Made by a program: the position numbers and the translations under genes. A stretch of DNA of 64,000 nucleotides from Larix kaempferi (Eukaryota; Streptophyta; Pinopsida; Pinales; Pinaceae): the NCBI GenBank assembly GCA_027924585.1, contig BSBM01000877.1:6697501-6761500 (forward strand), in the 5' to 3' direction. The notes below the pieces were generated by a model, which saw only the letters and a program-made list of their open reading frames with translations, searched no databases and was not told where the DNA came from. Every line of letters begins with the position of its first letter. Positions within the stretch are counted from its first letter, which is position 1. Positions 10,920 through 21,291 of the stretch are shown in pieces.

Positions 10920-12200
10920 TGTAATATTATGATTTTGACCCCATTGCATTAAAATGAAAATGATGTAAATATGCTAGTGCAAATTCCTAGTGTGGAGCTC
11001 AAGGCCAAGGCCCGACTAGTGAATGTTTAGGCATGCATGATGTTTATATTTCATTTGTACTATTTAGTTGGATTTTATGTTGACTTAGAGTATATGTAAA
11101 TATTATGTGCATACATAATAAAATGGTCCAACAATGGTTGTGTAAGGAGCACCAAAGGGGCTATGATTACAGCAGAGGGGAAGAGGAAGGGGGCCTATGG
11201 GAAAACAAATCCTATGTTTCCAAGTGTCCACCTTAGAACTCACCCAAAATTCTGTTATTTGTTGAGAATAAGCCAATTATCTCCTTTTTTTGACCATTTT
11301 CCAATCATTGATGCATGTGTGTGGTTGGTGGGAAAAGTCACCTCATGTATTTATTGTAGCATGGGACTGACTGCACTTTTGTGGCAATTCTGTCATGACA
11401 GAAGTCAGTCTGCAACTGCTAGGATTCCTTTCCCTACTGCTAGAAGTTATGTCAGTTGTCTTGTCACCATTTTCTCATATCCTTTGGAGTCAACCATCAT
11501 TTTGTCTCATTCTTTCATGCAGGTTTAGAGGTTGTAGATCTCTCCATTGTTGTCCATGAACTTACCATGTTGTTTTGAACCCCAAAATTCGAATTTGGAG
11601 ACCATGTTGTACATTGGGAAGTGGGTTTTATTGGCTATAGGTGAGCAAAGAGGTTGTGCAATCTAGGAACCCTTACCCTTGAGTTTTGTTTCTCGTAGGT
11701 GCTTGAGAATCCACAGATTGAGGCTAAGTGAGGCCCTTGTAGAGCTCTATATGCGCATTTGGCTAAGCACATGGAGCAGAATGGGTTGTGGGATGAGAGA
11801 TATAAGCCTGTAGGTGTTTCCTTCGCCCTAGTGGCCTCATAGCCCAAATTGGGGGTGGCCTCTCAGCAGCAGAAATAGTATATGCTGGATAGAGTGCCTA
11901 TGGTTGGGTGGAAAAGCACTCTTACACAGCCCGTTGCTTGGATATGCATTTCTTAAAGATAAGTATTCTCATGTATTGAATCTGAATGTTTTATTTGATG
12001 CTTGTAATGTCTATGCTTTTATTTTCATATTAGATGTGTGTGGATAGACTTTAATTCTGATGTGCATGTTTATTTGCATTACTGCACATATTTTGTTTGT
12101 TGAAATTCGTATTATGGATTTGCGGTGGAATTTGAAATCCCAGATTTGGACAACATCCCCTCCTGATGGCCGGATTGGGTGAGGGGGACGTTACATGGCA
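10915..12200 (+). repeat. Solo LTR (1276 bp) in LINE-1 RT
   Basis: The LINE reading is broken exactly at 10920 and resumes at 12196. The inserted piece, 10920-12195, begins TGTAATATT and ends ACGTTACA, so it has TG...CA ends that are short inverted repeats (TGTAA/TTACA). Flanking 5-mers are TGGCC (10915-10919) and TGGCA (12196-12200), a target duplication with one mismatch. No internal retrotransposon domain is present. The ORF at 11163-11528 inside it has no recognised similarity and I do not call it a gene. Confidence 0.75.
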
Positions 12201-14625
12201 TCCTTTGGATTTGGAGAAAACTGGATAGGTTAGATTAGAAATTTGACATCTTCGGCCATTTTCTCCATCCTAATTAATGGAACTCCTTCGGATACTTTTA
12301 AGCCTTCACGGTGAACCAGACAGGGATATCCCCTATCCCCTTTTATTTTTGTTCTGATGAACGAGGGTTTGGACCGTCTTATTACTCATATGGTGAACCA
12401 ATAGATCCTCAAAGGCCTCTGTTTCCCTCCTTACAACCGACCTTTGACTCACCAGCAATTCATAGATGATACACTCCTTAGGGGTCACTCATTGGTGCAG
12501 GAAGCCAGAAAATTAAAGAAAGGTTTAAATCGTTTCCTCAAAGCTTCATGTCTAACCATCAATGTGGAAAAGTCTCAGCTTTTTTTCTTCAATACCCCTC
12601 CTGTCACCCAAATAAACATCCTATGAATTCTGGGCTTCCAAAGAAGCTCCCTTCCGTCCAAGTATCTTGGAGCCCCCTATCATTCTTTGTTTTGAAAAAG
12701 GTTTCCTGGGAAGAACTCCTAAACAATATGAAGGAGAAACTATCAAGTTGGACCTTATGGGCTCTAAATTTCCCTAGCAGAATGGTCTTAGTTAAGTCTG
12801 TGTTCCACGCAATCTTGCTGTATTTGTTCTCAGTTCTGGAAGCTCCAAAATCAGTGATGAAAGAAATTTGCAGTATCCAAAGAACCCTTCTTTGTGGAGG
12901 CACAACAGAACATCACAAATGGCCCCTTGTGGAGTGAGACACTCTTTGCAAGAAAAATAAAGAAGGGGGCATGGGCCTGCATGATCCAGAAAGACTTAGC
13001 AAAATCCATGGGGCGAAAGTATGGTGGTGATCGATCAACTATTCTGAGTAACCTTGGGAAAAAATTTGGTGCAACAAATACACTCTATAAGTGCCCCATT
13101 AAAACCTGATCAAAATTAATGGGACAAAAGCGGGTTCACATATCTAGAAGATGGCACGAACTAGGGGGTTTTTGGGAAGTAAGGAATGGATCTTCGGCCA
13201 ACATGTGGATTGATTCTTGGAAACAATAGCCAATACTCCAGAATACCCTACCTAATTTCCAATCCCCTTTGGTTCTGTAGGATCAAGGTTGGAGGAAAGT
13301 TAACCATTACTGGAAGGAGGAGATAGATGACCAAGTATTTTGAAAATGGAAACCAATAGAATGGTGGAGAGATAAATATGGTAATGAGGAAGGGGAAACC
13401 ACTTATAACCACCTCTTTCAAAGGAGGATAAAATCCCAGGAAGGACCTGATATTATCTTATGGGGTTACTCGACTAAGGGTATGTTCTCTCTCAAGGAAG
13501 CCTACTCCCTATAGGACCAGACTAGGGATCAACCACTGGGCCAGGAATGGAAGAATTTGTGGGAAAATAACCTTTGGACCAAAATAAATCTGTTCATATG
13601 GCTCATTCTCAAGAGCTTTATCCTGACATGGCACAAACTTATGAAAAGGGGTTTTGCGGGGTCATATTTCTGCATTCTATGTGGAGAAAACAATGAGACG
13701 ATAGCTCACCTCCTCAGTGCCTATAGTTTTGTCTCATAACTATGGGATCAAGGAGATGAGATCTTTTGTATATCTGATAGCATCCAGAATAACCTCGCAA
13801 CATCTATAAAGGAATGGAGAGATAAATAATTCCAAGATCGAATCCCCAACATAATATGGTAGTTTTTCCCAGGTTTTCACCTTTGGGAGACTTGGAAGGA
13901 ATGGAATAGGAGAATATTCTCAAGAAAATGTCAAGAAAAAAGAATGTTTGGGAACACATAAAAAAGGACATTCATGAGACTCTATCTTTATCCCCCTGGA
14001 ATGAGCAAGACTTGCAAATACCAGATTGGGAGAAAGAGATATTGCATACCTGGGGATTGCATAACCTTCTAGCCTATATCGGTCATATTCAACATGGAAA
14101 ACGCACCCATGATAGTCTGACAGTCTGGTCTTCGCCACCTCCTAGATGGATGAATATGAATTTTGATGGTGCCTCGAAAGGAAATGCTAGAGAGGCAGGA
14201 TACATAGGAGTTTTTCGTGATGAATAGGGAATGGTGGTGGGAGCTCTATAGGGATACCTTGGTATTGAAACAAACAATGTGGCAAAGATTGAAGCATTAT
14301 TGTAGGGTTTGTGCATGGTGCAACGATGAGGATACTAAACCTGCAAGTCAAGGGTGACTCGCAGGTGTTGTTACAGATTGCCACTAAAATCCACCATGGT
14401 TTCCAAGATCACAAGGTGGTGACGTACTGGCGCCTCACCTGTCGTATAAACTACCTCCGATAAACCATGTTGTCAGTCAATGCGGTCTTGTTTCACCACG
14501 TTCATCGCCAAGCTAACACACTGGCAGATAGGCTCTCCAATCAAGGGATAGACTATAGGAAAAATGGCTGGGAAGGTGCTTTAAATGACATGCCTAAGGA
14601 TACATGCCAAGCATTTTGCATGTAG
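12201..14625 (+). pseudogene. LINE-1 ORF2 3' half: RT, zf-RVT and RNase H
   Basis: After the solo LTR the RT resumes in several frames. FIDDTLL at about 12460 is the catalytic box (plant LINEs usually have FADD), and the RT thumb follows (12548-12937). A zf-RVT region at 13557-13739 keeps CILCGENNETIAHLL. An RNase H domain from about 14140 has NMNFDGASKGN with the first catalytic Asp; the ADRLSNQG-like end lies near 14525. Frameshifts and stops are frequent (for example TAG near 13515). C-terminal RNase H is a mark of plant LINEs, so this is not an animal-type L1. Confidence 0.8.
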
Positions 14626-15496
14626 CAAGAAATAAAAGAAATGAAGGGTCAAGTCATGCATTCCGACGTCGGGATCCCAAATCCGAACCAAGTGGTGTCA
14701 TGTCATGAGGTCTCCACATCATTGGAAGGACATGAGAATCCCCTTCTTGAAGAAACTATAAATGGGCATGATCGATCAGATAATTCACCTAATTGTGGAT
14801 AGTTATAACAATATGCTAGGGGGTATGAATATGACGACAAATCCTCACACGATTCTCCCGAGAAAGGCCATCCGGGAAGTAATGAATGTTAGGATCAAGC
14901 AGGATGACGGGAGTACGGACATAGCAGAAAATTGGATGGAATTTATTATAGTGTGGAGTGGACCATATCTATTTAACCCCAAAATCTGATGGTGTTCCAT
15001 GCATTCACTCCAAGATTTTTCAGTTTTAGACTACTTTCTATTGCTCCCTGTTCCTTTTCCCTGGGAAGGTGCTGAGAGGAAGGACGAGAAACTCATGTCT
15101 TGCAGAGGTTGACCGATGAGGGTGGGGTTGGAAGAGCAGGGAGGTCCCACTCAGGATCAATGGTGGGAAGCAGCCATGGATACCTTCTTCCACCGAATGG
15201 TGCCTCAGGAGACCCAGATGGAAATTGCAGAGATTGAACAGAACTTATGGTTGAGTGTAGGGGAGGAAGAGCCCTCACTTGAGGTGGTGGTGATGTCAGA
15301 ATGGATCCAAGATCCTGAAAATACTTGAGGATGAATGGCTCTTGTTGACACCATTCTGTCGACAGGGGTTCACTTCACACTACTATCAACAAAAATCAAC
15401 ACAAACTCCCATAGATATCGGCCCAGAAAGGGGTTTACCCTTTCCAACAACACCCACAAAGAGAGTGAAGTCTCACTCGAGATATCTAAGGGGGGA
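14626..15496 (+). other. Tail after LINE-1 RNase H, unassigned
   Basis: Coding-like stretches remain: the RNase H frame runs on with one stop to about 14810, and a 70-codon frame at 15116-15328 is rich in Glu, Gln and Trp. Neither matches a family I know; they may be the far C-terminus of LINE ORF2. No oligo(A) tail was found. The region ends with a G-run (AAGGGGGGA, 15488-15496) that touches the gypsy-B LTR. Confidence 0.4.
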
Positions 15497-16132
15497 TGTA
15501 GGAACCATGCTTTTGTAGTTTTGAGAAGACATGCATTAATTCATACTCAATCTCTACAGAAACCATAGATTCGTATTCACATTATACTAGCAATTCATAT
15601 ATGCAATTGACATAACCTTTATTCACATCAACCAACATTGCTTATCAATCGACAAAATAGCAGAATCTCGGATACATCGCATCATTATAATTAATATATC
15701 ATTCATAATTCAGAAAACAATGACACAATATAAAACACAGAGTTGAGACATAACCAAACATCCTCATTCATTAACTCATCTCAATGATTGCGGGAAAAGC
15801 TTCGCAGAAACAGTTCCAAGCGACTCAATACGAATCCATATACATAGAGCAAAACTGCCGAAGGCAGAAAAAACACATTAGAATTGATTGACTTATCTCT
15901 CTATGATGTACCTTCTATGCCCTTAGGATTACAATTATGCTTCTATTTATAGACACCTACGATCATTACAAAATGGTCTGAATGACCCATTCTAACTAAC
16001 TTGGATCAAAACTTCCACTTCCGCTGGTTCCTTATCCTTCACGAATGGTCCTTTTCCTTCGTCCATGACCCCTTCGTCGATGTCGGCTCTCCATCTCTTA
16101 TGCTCTAACCCTGTGCCAATAGGCCCCCAACA
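15497..16132 (-). repeat. gypsy-B 3' LTR
   Basis: On the minus strand it runs TGTTGGGGG...GGTTCCTACA, 636 bp with TG...CA ends. A TATA box (CTATAAATAG on minus, plus-strand about 15943-15952) about 180 bp into the LTR shows that transcription runs on the minus strand, matching the element. The internal flank on minus is G/A-rich (GAGGGAGAGCC), a possible polypurine tract. Confidence 0.7.
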
Positions 16133-16189
16133 AAAACTTGTGGCTCTCCCTCGAGCCACCTCAGCTGGACACCTCTACTACGGCTCTAT

Positions 16190-16560
16190 TTCACCAATTT
16201 GATCATCCTTCGTTAGGCATTATGCCTACGACTCTGCTTTCGGCACACCCATTTCAAAAATTTGATCATTGTTTGTTGAGCATTGTGCCGACGGATCTGG
16301 TTTTGGCACATCCATTTCAAAAAATTGATCATCCTTCATTGGGTTCAAAGTTCCCTTGCCCTCCGTGCTTCTGTGGTCGAAAGGCACTCTTTTCTTTCAA
16401 CAGCTGAAGTTCGCTTAGATATCTTGGGGAAGACTTCACCTCTTTTCTTCCTGATTGTTTGTGCATACGCATCTGCCAGTTGCTCGTGAACACTTTTCAT
16501 CCTCGCCCTTAGCGTACCTTGTGTTCTTCTGCTTGAAATAAAATGCACCATCATATCTTT
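16190..16560 (-). pseudogene. gypsy-B 3' region with 21-residue tandem repeats
   Basis: Between IN and the 3' LTR, minus-strand frames show a basic stretch (16345-16554, RMKSVHEQLADAYAQTIRKK) and, in another frame, a 63-bp unit repeated about 2.3 times at plus-strand 16190-16345. The unit translates to 21 residues with a (D/N)DQ-FEM-VPK core; two stops lie in the later copies. Like ORF3 of gypsy-A it lies between IN and LTR, but I see no sequence match between the two. Function unknown. Confidence 0.4.
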
Positions 16561-16989
16561 CTCAACTTCTTCTTCTATCTAACTTCTCTTCTAACTGCAC
16601 CAGGAGCAATTAGTCTTAGTCTATCCTTTTGTGTGGATATTTACAGCCTCAGGTTGTCGCCTTTCATCCATTTCATTGGTGTTGAATCATAATTGCGATA
16701 TTATTCATCAAATATTGCTCTGATTTTCTTGATGATATGCATTTATTGGTTAGGTGTATCTTATCCCTTCGCGTCGTTGTTTGCCGTTGTATTTAACACC
16801 TGATTTGACCATTCTGTGCATTACCTAATTTGACCCGTTCACGCTTCACCCGATGTCGATGAGTCTTTTCCTTGCCACTTTCTGAACCTTATCGCTATCC
16901 CATCCTTGGATATGCATCTTAATTCCATCTCTGCACGGCTACTTCGACAGATGCCCCAAACTTGATCTTCTTTTTTTCATTATTTTCTT

Positions 16990-18833
16990 TAATGGTTCTA
17001 TGTCGTGCTATACTAATAGGGATTTAGCCAACTTTCAATCAACATTTTTGAAAAAGTGTCCCATCTATCTTTTGCAGCTAAACTGTGCCTCCATTGGTGA
17101 TGAAATTAATAATATATGGTCCTAGCGAGTGCATCTGGAGCTTTCCGGGATGCTTCACTGTAACAAACATAAATGTTATAAATATTAACATTTAATACTA
17201 AGTAGGTTAATTAGGGTAATTAATTAATTACTTAAGAGGTGACTTGAAAATTACCTAAGTATTACCCACCATCCTCAATTGCATGAAATGGATACGTCTA
17301 ATCAAGATTTATGGTATCTATGGGGGGAGGGACAAGGCATTTTGTCAAGCTTTGTCTGCGCACTCGCTAGAGTTTATGGCTTCCATTATTTTTAAACCCA
17401 TGGAGTTATCTTTTACTAATGAAGGTGGGATTTTGGGTTATGTGTAACAAACATAAATGTTATAAATATTAACATTTAATACTAAGTAGGTTAATTAGGG
17501 TAATTAATTAATTACTCAAGAGGTGACTTGAAAACTCACCTCCCTTCCCACTTAGGGTATAAAATACCCAACATTAATTATTGTAAATCATCTTACATCT
17601 ATTCTACTTTACATTATTTACTTGCCTTACATGGAATTTGTATGTTACTTGTATTTACTATTATATTAGTAGGAACTTTAGTTCCTTCATTCACAAACTT
17701 GTTGTCATATAGGAGAACCTTGTCTCCGTGCTGAAAGTGTTTGTCCTTAACATGGTGATCATGCCATCCATTCTGTCGATCATTTTCCACCTGCTGATGA
17801 AATCCTGCGATAAATCGGTCTTCTTCGAGCTGCATCAATTATGCTAGCCTTTCCTCAATAGATCTATCATCACTCATTCCTATAGCTCTTTCTATTTGCG
17901 GACTTGGCACAATATACTCCATTGGCATCACTTATTCCTGTCCATAGACTAACTTGAACGGTGTTTGACTAGTCAGTATTTTGCATGTCGTTCTGTAGGC
18001 CCATAGTATCGCAGGGATTTTCAAATCCCAATAATTGTTGTTTGTATTGCATACCTTTGTAAGCGCATTCTCCAGTATTTTGTTGAATCCTTCAACTACG
18101 CCATTCTCTTGTAGGTGATATGCAGTACTCTTCCTATGTTGTATGTGAAATTCCTATGTCATCGCTCGAATTTTTTGATTGAAAAAGTGAGTACCTTGGT
18201 CGCTCATCAATATTTTTGGGCACCCAAATCTGGTTACTACATTGTCGAAGAGGAACCTTGATGCTGTTGCGACAGTACAATATTTTACTGGTGCTGCTTT
18301 GGCCCATCTCGTCAAATAGTCAGTCACCACAATGATATATCTTTCCAACGTTCTCTTTCATAGGGATTGATGGGTCCCATGAAATCTACTTCCCATTTCT
18401 CAAATGGATATAATGTCTTCTGAGGTATTAATGGCATCTAGTCTCTTCGTGATGGTTTCCCAGTTCGTTGGCATATTTTGCAACTTTTGGAGTAGTCAGT
18501 TGCATCACTGTGTACTGTTGGCCACCATAATCCTGCTCTGAGTATCTTCCTTGCAGTTGCACATCCTCCATAGTGACCTCCCGTGACCCCTTCATGGGCT
18601 TCTACTAGTATCCTTTCATGTTCAAGCGAAAGGACATATCGTGGAAGTATTTCGTCCGGCCCCATTTTGTATAGTTGTCCTACGATCAATTGGAAATCCG
18701 CAGGTCTAACAACTAGCTGCTTCTTTTGGCTGGTGGTAAATTCCTCGGGTGCCTTTCCTGTCGCCAAGAATTGAACAATTTTCTCATAATGGTCGTTGAC
18801 CATCCCAATCCTGAATAACTGCATGTCGGGCAA
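16990..18833 (-). pseudogene. gypsy-B integrase, split by a nested element
   Basis: On the minus strand from 18833: an N-terminal domain with GGHYGG and CKICQRTGK (HHCC finger), EVDFMGPI (first Asp), MSDQGTHF (second Asp), an ENGVVEGFNK-like block (Glu), then VLLYDNKFV ending at about 17695. The rest, FPGKLQMHSLGPY, resumes at about 17150, on the other side of the inserted 531-bp element. Rejoining the two halves gives the normal GPY/F region. A TAG follows [11 protein letters not shown] and more stops and shifts occur. Confidence 0.85.
17154..17694 (+). mobile_element. 531-bp nested LTR-type element with lopsided terminal repeats
   Basis: Target duplication TTCAC flanks it perfectly (17154-17158 and 17690-17694). 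The element, 17159-17689, begins TGTAACAAACA and ends GTTCCTTCA. A 247-bp terminal sequence at 17443-17689 carries a TATA box (TATAAAA at 17559) and looks like a complete LTR. Only its first 105-110 bp recur at the left end (17159 to about 17268). The 175 bp between is unique and has a short open stretch ending in GGILGYV just before the right repeat. It may be a TRIM-like element or a deletion product of a larger one. Confidence 0.7.
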
Positions 18834-20097
18834 TTATTCATCGATATTACTTGGTTCTTCTCCTAACTCTATTCGCGACAGATGATCGAGTCCCACATTT
18901 AGTCACCCAGGCTTCACAATTATCTCAAAATCAAATTCCTGGAAAAGTAATAGCCATCGATAGATTCCCCCCCCCAACACAGGATTATTGAGTAGGTATT
19001 TTAGTGCATAATGACCAGTAAACATTTTGGAATGTCCTCCTAATAGATAATGTCAAAATTTTTGTAAGTCATATACCATTTCCTGACCTTGCCTTTCCGT
19101 TGTCGTATAGTTCTTTTCTGCAGTCGACAACTTCCTACTTGAAAATGCGATTGGGTGATCAATTGATCCTTATACCAGCTGAGCTAGTATCACCCCTAAT
19201 GAAACTGATGACGCGTCGATGTGTACATGAAATTCTTTATTCCAGTCAAGAAAGACTAATGTTGGTGCGACGACCATTTTTTTCTTTAGTATGTCGAGAA
19301 TTTTTTGGCATTCATCGTTCCATTCAAATTTTACATCCTTCTTCAATAATTTCTCCATGGGTGCCATGATTGCTACATATCCTCTTATGAATTTTCTATA
19401 GTATCCTGTGTGGCCCAAAGTAGCCCTTAGCTATTTCACTGTCATTGGTGCTAGTAGGTTGACAATGATCGCAATATTCACTAGGTCAACCAACATGCCT
19501 TCCTTACACATGATGTGTCCTAATAAAATACCAAATGGTGCACATAAAATGCATTTCTTTATTTTTAGCGAGATTTGATTCTGTCAACATCTTTCCAGCA
19601 TCATTCTGAGGCTTGCGACATGATCTTTCACTAATCCGTACATATTCTAGTCGTCCATATAGACTGTTAGAAACTTATGGATGAAATATTTGAACGCAAC
19701 AACAAGAAGTCTAGAAAAAATCGCAGGGGAATTCTTAAGATCAAAAGGAATTACCGTATATTGAAAACAACCCCATTCTATTACAAAGGTGGTCTTGTGT
19801 CGATCTTCCTTCACAATTCTAATCTGGTGGTATTATGATAATCCATCCATAAATGAGTAGACTTCCTATCCCCCCGACACCTTCAATCACTTCATATGTA
19901 AATGGAGTGGGGAATGGATTGTGAAGGCATGCGTCATTCAATTTCTTGAGGTTGACACAAATCCATATCTCACCAGTTTTCTTATCTTGGACGACTATTG
20001 GGATGATCCATTCTGATTCTTTGACAGGTTCAATAATCCCAGCGTCCAATAGTCGGTCTATTTTAGCCTTCACCCATTCTCTGTATATTGGGTTCAA
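18834..20097 (-). pseudogene. gypsy-B reverse transcriptase and RNase H
   Basis: Reading the minus strand from 20097: LLDAGIIEPVKESEW, ICVNLKKLNDACLHNPFPTP (RT fingers), then broken palm blocks through 19500-19800, the connection GHTGYYRKFIRGY (about 19415), and RNase H blocks FSSRKLSTAEKNYTTTER (about 19140) and HYALKYL. At least five frame changes and several stops occur, and the FDD active-site region near 19650 is hard to read. Typical gypsy order; not functional. Confidence 0.8.
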
Positions 20098-20106
20098 TAT
20101 TTATGG

Positions 20107-20436
20107 TCATTTCTTTACTAGCTTAGCATCAGGTTTCAACAGGATCTTCATCTCGCCGAGGTCTCCCAAAATTCCTTTCATTTTTGCGAGCTTTGTTGGG
20201 AACATGTCTTGGAATTCTTGCAGTAGATTAGTGACCTTTCCAATCATCGAGTCATCCCAATAGTCTCCAATTCTTGTGAACTTTGGGTTTTCTTCCGAGC
20301 CTATATTCACCTTCTTTATTTTCAACGGTTGCTTGAATTTGACGAATAACACTTCTTGTGCTTCGATGTCCCGCATTCCTTCTGATTCTAGAATATAAAC
20401 TGCTCTTGGATCCTCTTCATCATTCGGTCCTCCTGA
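20107..20436 (-). pseudogene. gypsy-B linker ahead of RT
   Basis: A 110-codon minus frame with VYILESEGMRD, GDYWDD and FPTKLAKMKGILGDLGEMKI. It lines up with the segment just before RT in gypsy-A, where the gag-like blocks end, so gypsy-B probably once had the same arrangement. The match stops at the copia junction at about 20437. Confidence 0.7.
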
Positions 20437-20558
20437 CACATTGTTCCATAAGTGAGAAGATTGTATACATCTTCAATAAATAACTTGGAAGAGAAAATAA
20501 TGAGAAGTTAATAAAGAATATTGGACTCACAAGCACCCCTTCAGATTGGGTGGGGGGA

Positions 20559-20690
20559 TGTTAGAAACCTAATCCTATATATTATGGTTACAATGTAAAT
20601 GTAATTTATTAAATTAATAAATAATGAGACAAATATCTAAGTCCCAATGTCAGAGATTGATGTTATAGAGAGGGTAAATATGCTCTAACA
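20559..20690 (+). repeat. LTR-A, internally deleted copia-type LTR
   Basis: Follows a G-rich polypurine tract (TGGGTGGGGGGA). It holds the first 75 or so and last 60 or so bases of the LTR seen in full at 25228-25883, so about 520 bp are deleted from the middle, including the TATA box. Confidence 0.65.
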
Positions 20691-21287
20691 TTCCCCCATA
20701 AGCCTAAATTTGTGAAACTAATGCAAAATAAATTGGGTGGAGGCAATTTTTAGCTATGTTAGGTACCCAAGTACAAAAATATTCTATAACAAATGAGGAA
20801 AGAGGGAAAACCTCATGGGTAAAACCCTCCCCCAAAAAGAGAATTCTAAATGAGTAGACTAAGTAGCCTGGTATGAAGATGTCTTCAATCCCAAGGAATC
20901 TTTCAATTATGTGAACAACTTCTGTTTGAAGGACATTATGAATATGCATGCAATATTTTGTGGATTCAAGGCCCTTCTTATCTTGGAAGTAATGTGATCC
21001 TGTTTGCAAGATCCAAACACTTTGAAGTGCTTGAGTATTGGCTTTTGACTGCTCCAAGCTTGGAATGGAGGAAAAAATTTCAAGCTTGTATGAGGAACTC
21101 TGTGAGACGTTGGAACAACAGATGTAGAAATTGAGATAATTGAAAAGATATTTTAGATCTTCATCGATATGAAGTTGATTTTTGATGAGTTCTCCCTCAA
21201 TTGAGTGGCATATTTGAACAAGTGTGTTATATCTAATAACTTGATATTAACAAGTTCTCCAATACAATGTAAAAATTGGTTGAACTT
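20691..21287 (-). pseudogene. Antisense copia tail segment M-A
   Basis: On minus, an integrase-end-like KVFGSCKQDHITSKIRRAL block is followed by a tail with GAGGTTTTCCCTCTTTCCTC and a G-run (TTATGGGGG) ending at LTR-A. The same type of tail precedes the polypurine tract of copia-2. One minus frame of 117 codons (20704-21057) is open by chance and is not claimed as a gene. Confidence 0.55.
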
Positions 21288-21291
21288 CTGA

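Larger units (their letters stand above)
8472..15330 (+). mobile_element. LINE-1: plant non-LTR retrotransposon split by a solo LTR
   Basis: ORF1 tail, an APE-type endonuclease, reverse transcriptase, Cys/His zf-RVT region and C-terminal RNase H follow in the order of plant L1-type LINEs. The 5' part of ORF1 was displaced by gypsy-A, and the RT is split by a solo LTR at 10920-12195. The 3' end is unclear because no oligo(A) tail is seen; coding-like sequence runs to about 15328. Every domain has stops or frameshifts. Confidence 0.85.
15497..20436 (-). mobile_element. Ty3/gypsy element gypsy-B, 5' truncated
   Basis: On the reverse strand, protease-RT linker, RT, RNase H, integrase, a 3' region and a 3' LTR follow from 20436 down to 15497. 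The linker shares GDYWDD, FPTK and MKGILGDLG with gypsy-A, and IN is also close, so the two belong to one lineage. Gag, protease and the 5' LTR are missing: the homology ends abruptly at 20436 against copia sequence. Frameshifts are many, and a 531-bp element is nested in IN. Confidence 0.88.

Noticed and set aside
11163-11528. 121-codon plus frame
   Set aside because: It lies wholly inside the solo LTR at 10920-12195 and has no recognisable domain.
20704-21057. 117-codon minus frame in segment M-A
   Set aside because: It is out of frame with the copia integrase blocks on the same strand (KVFGS), so it is a shadow.
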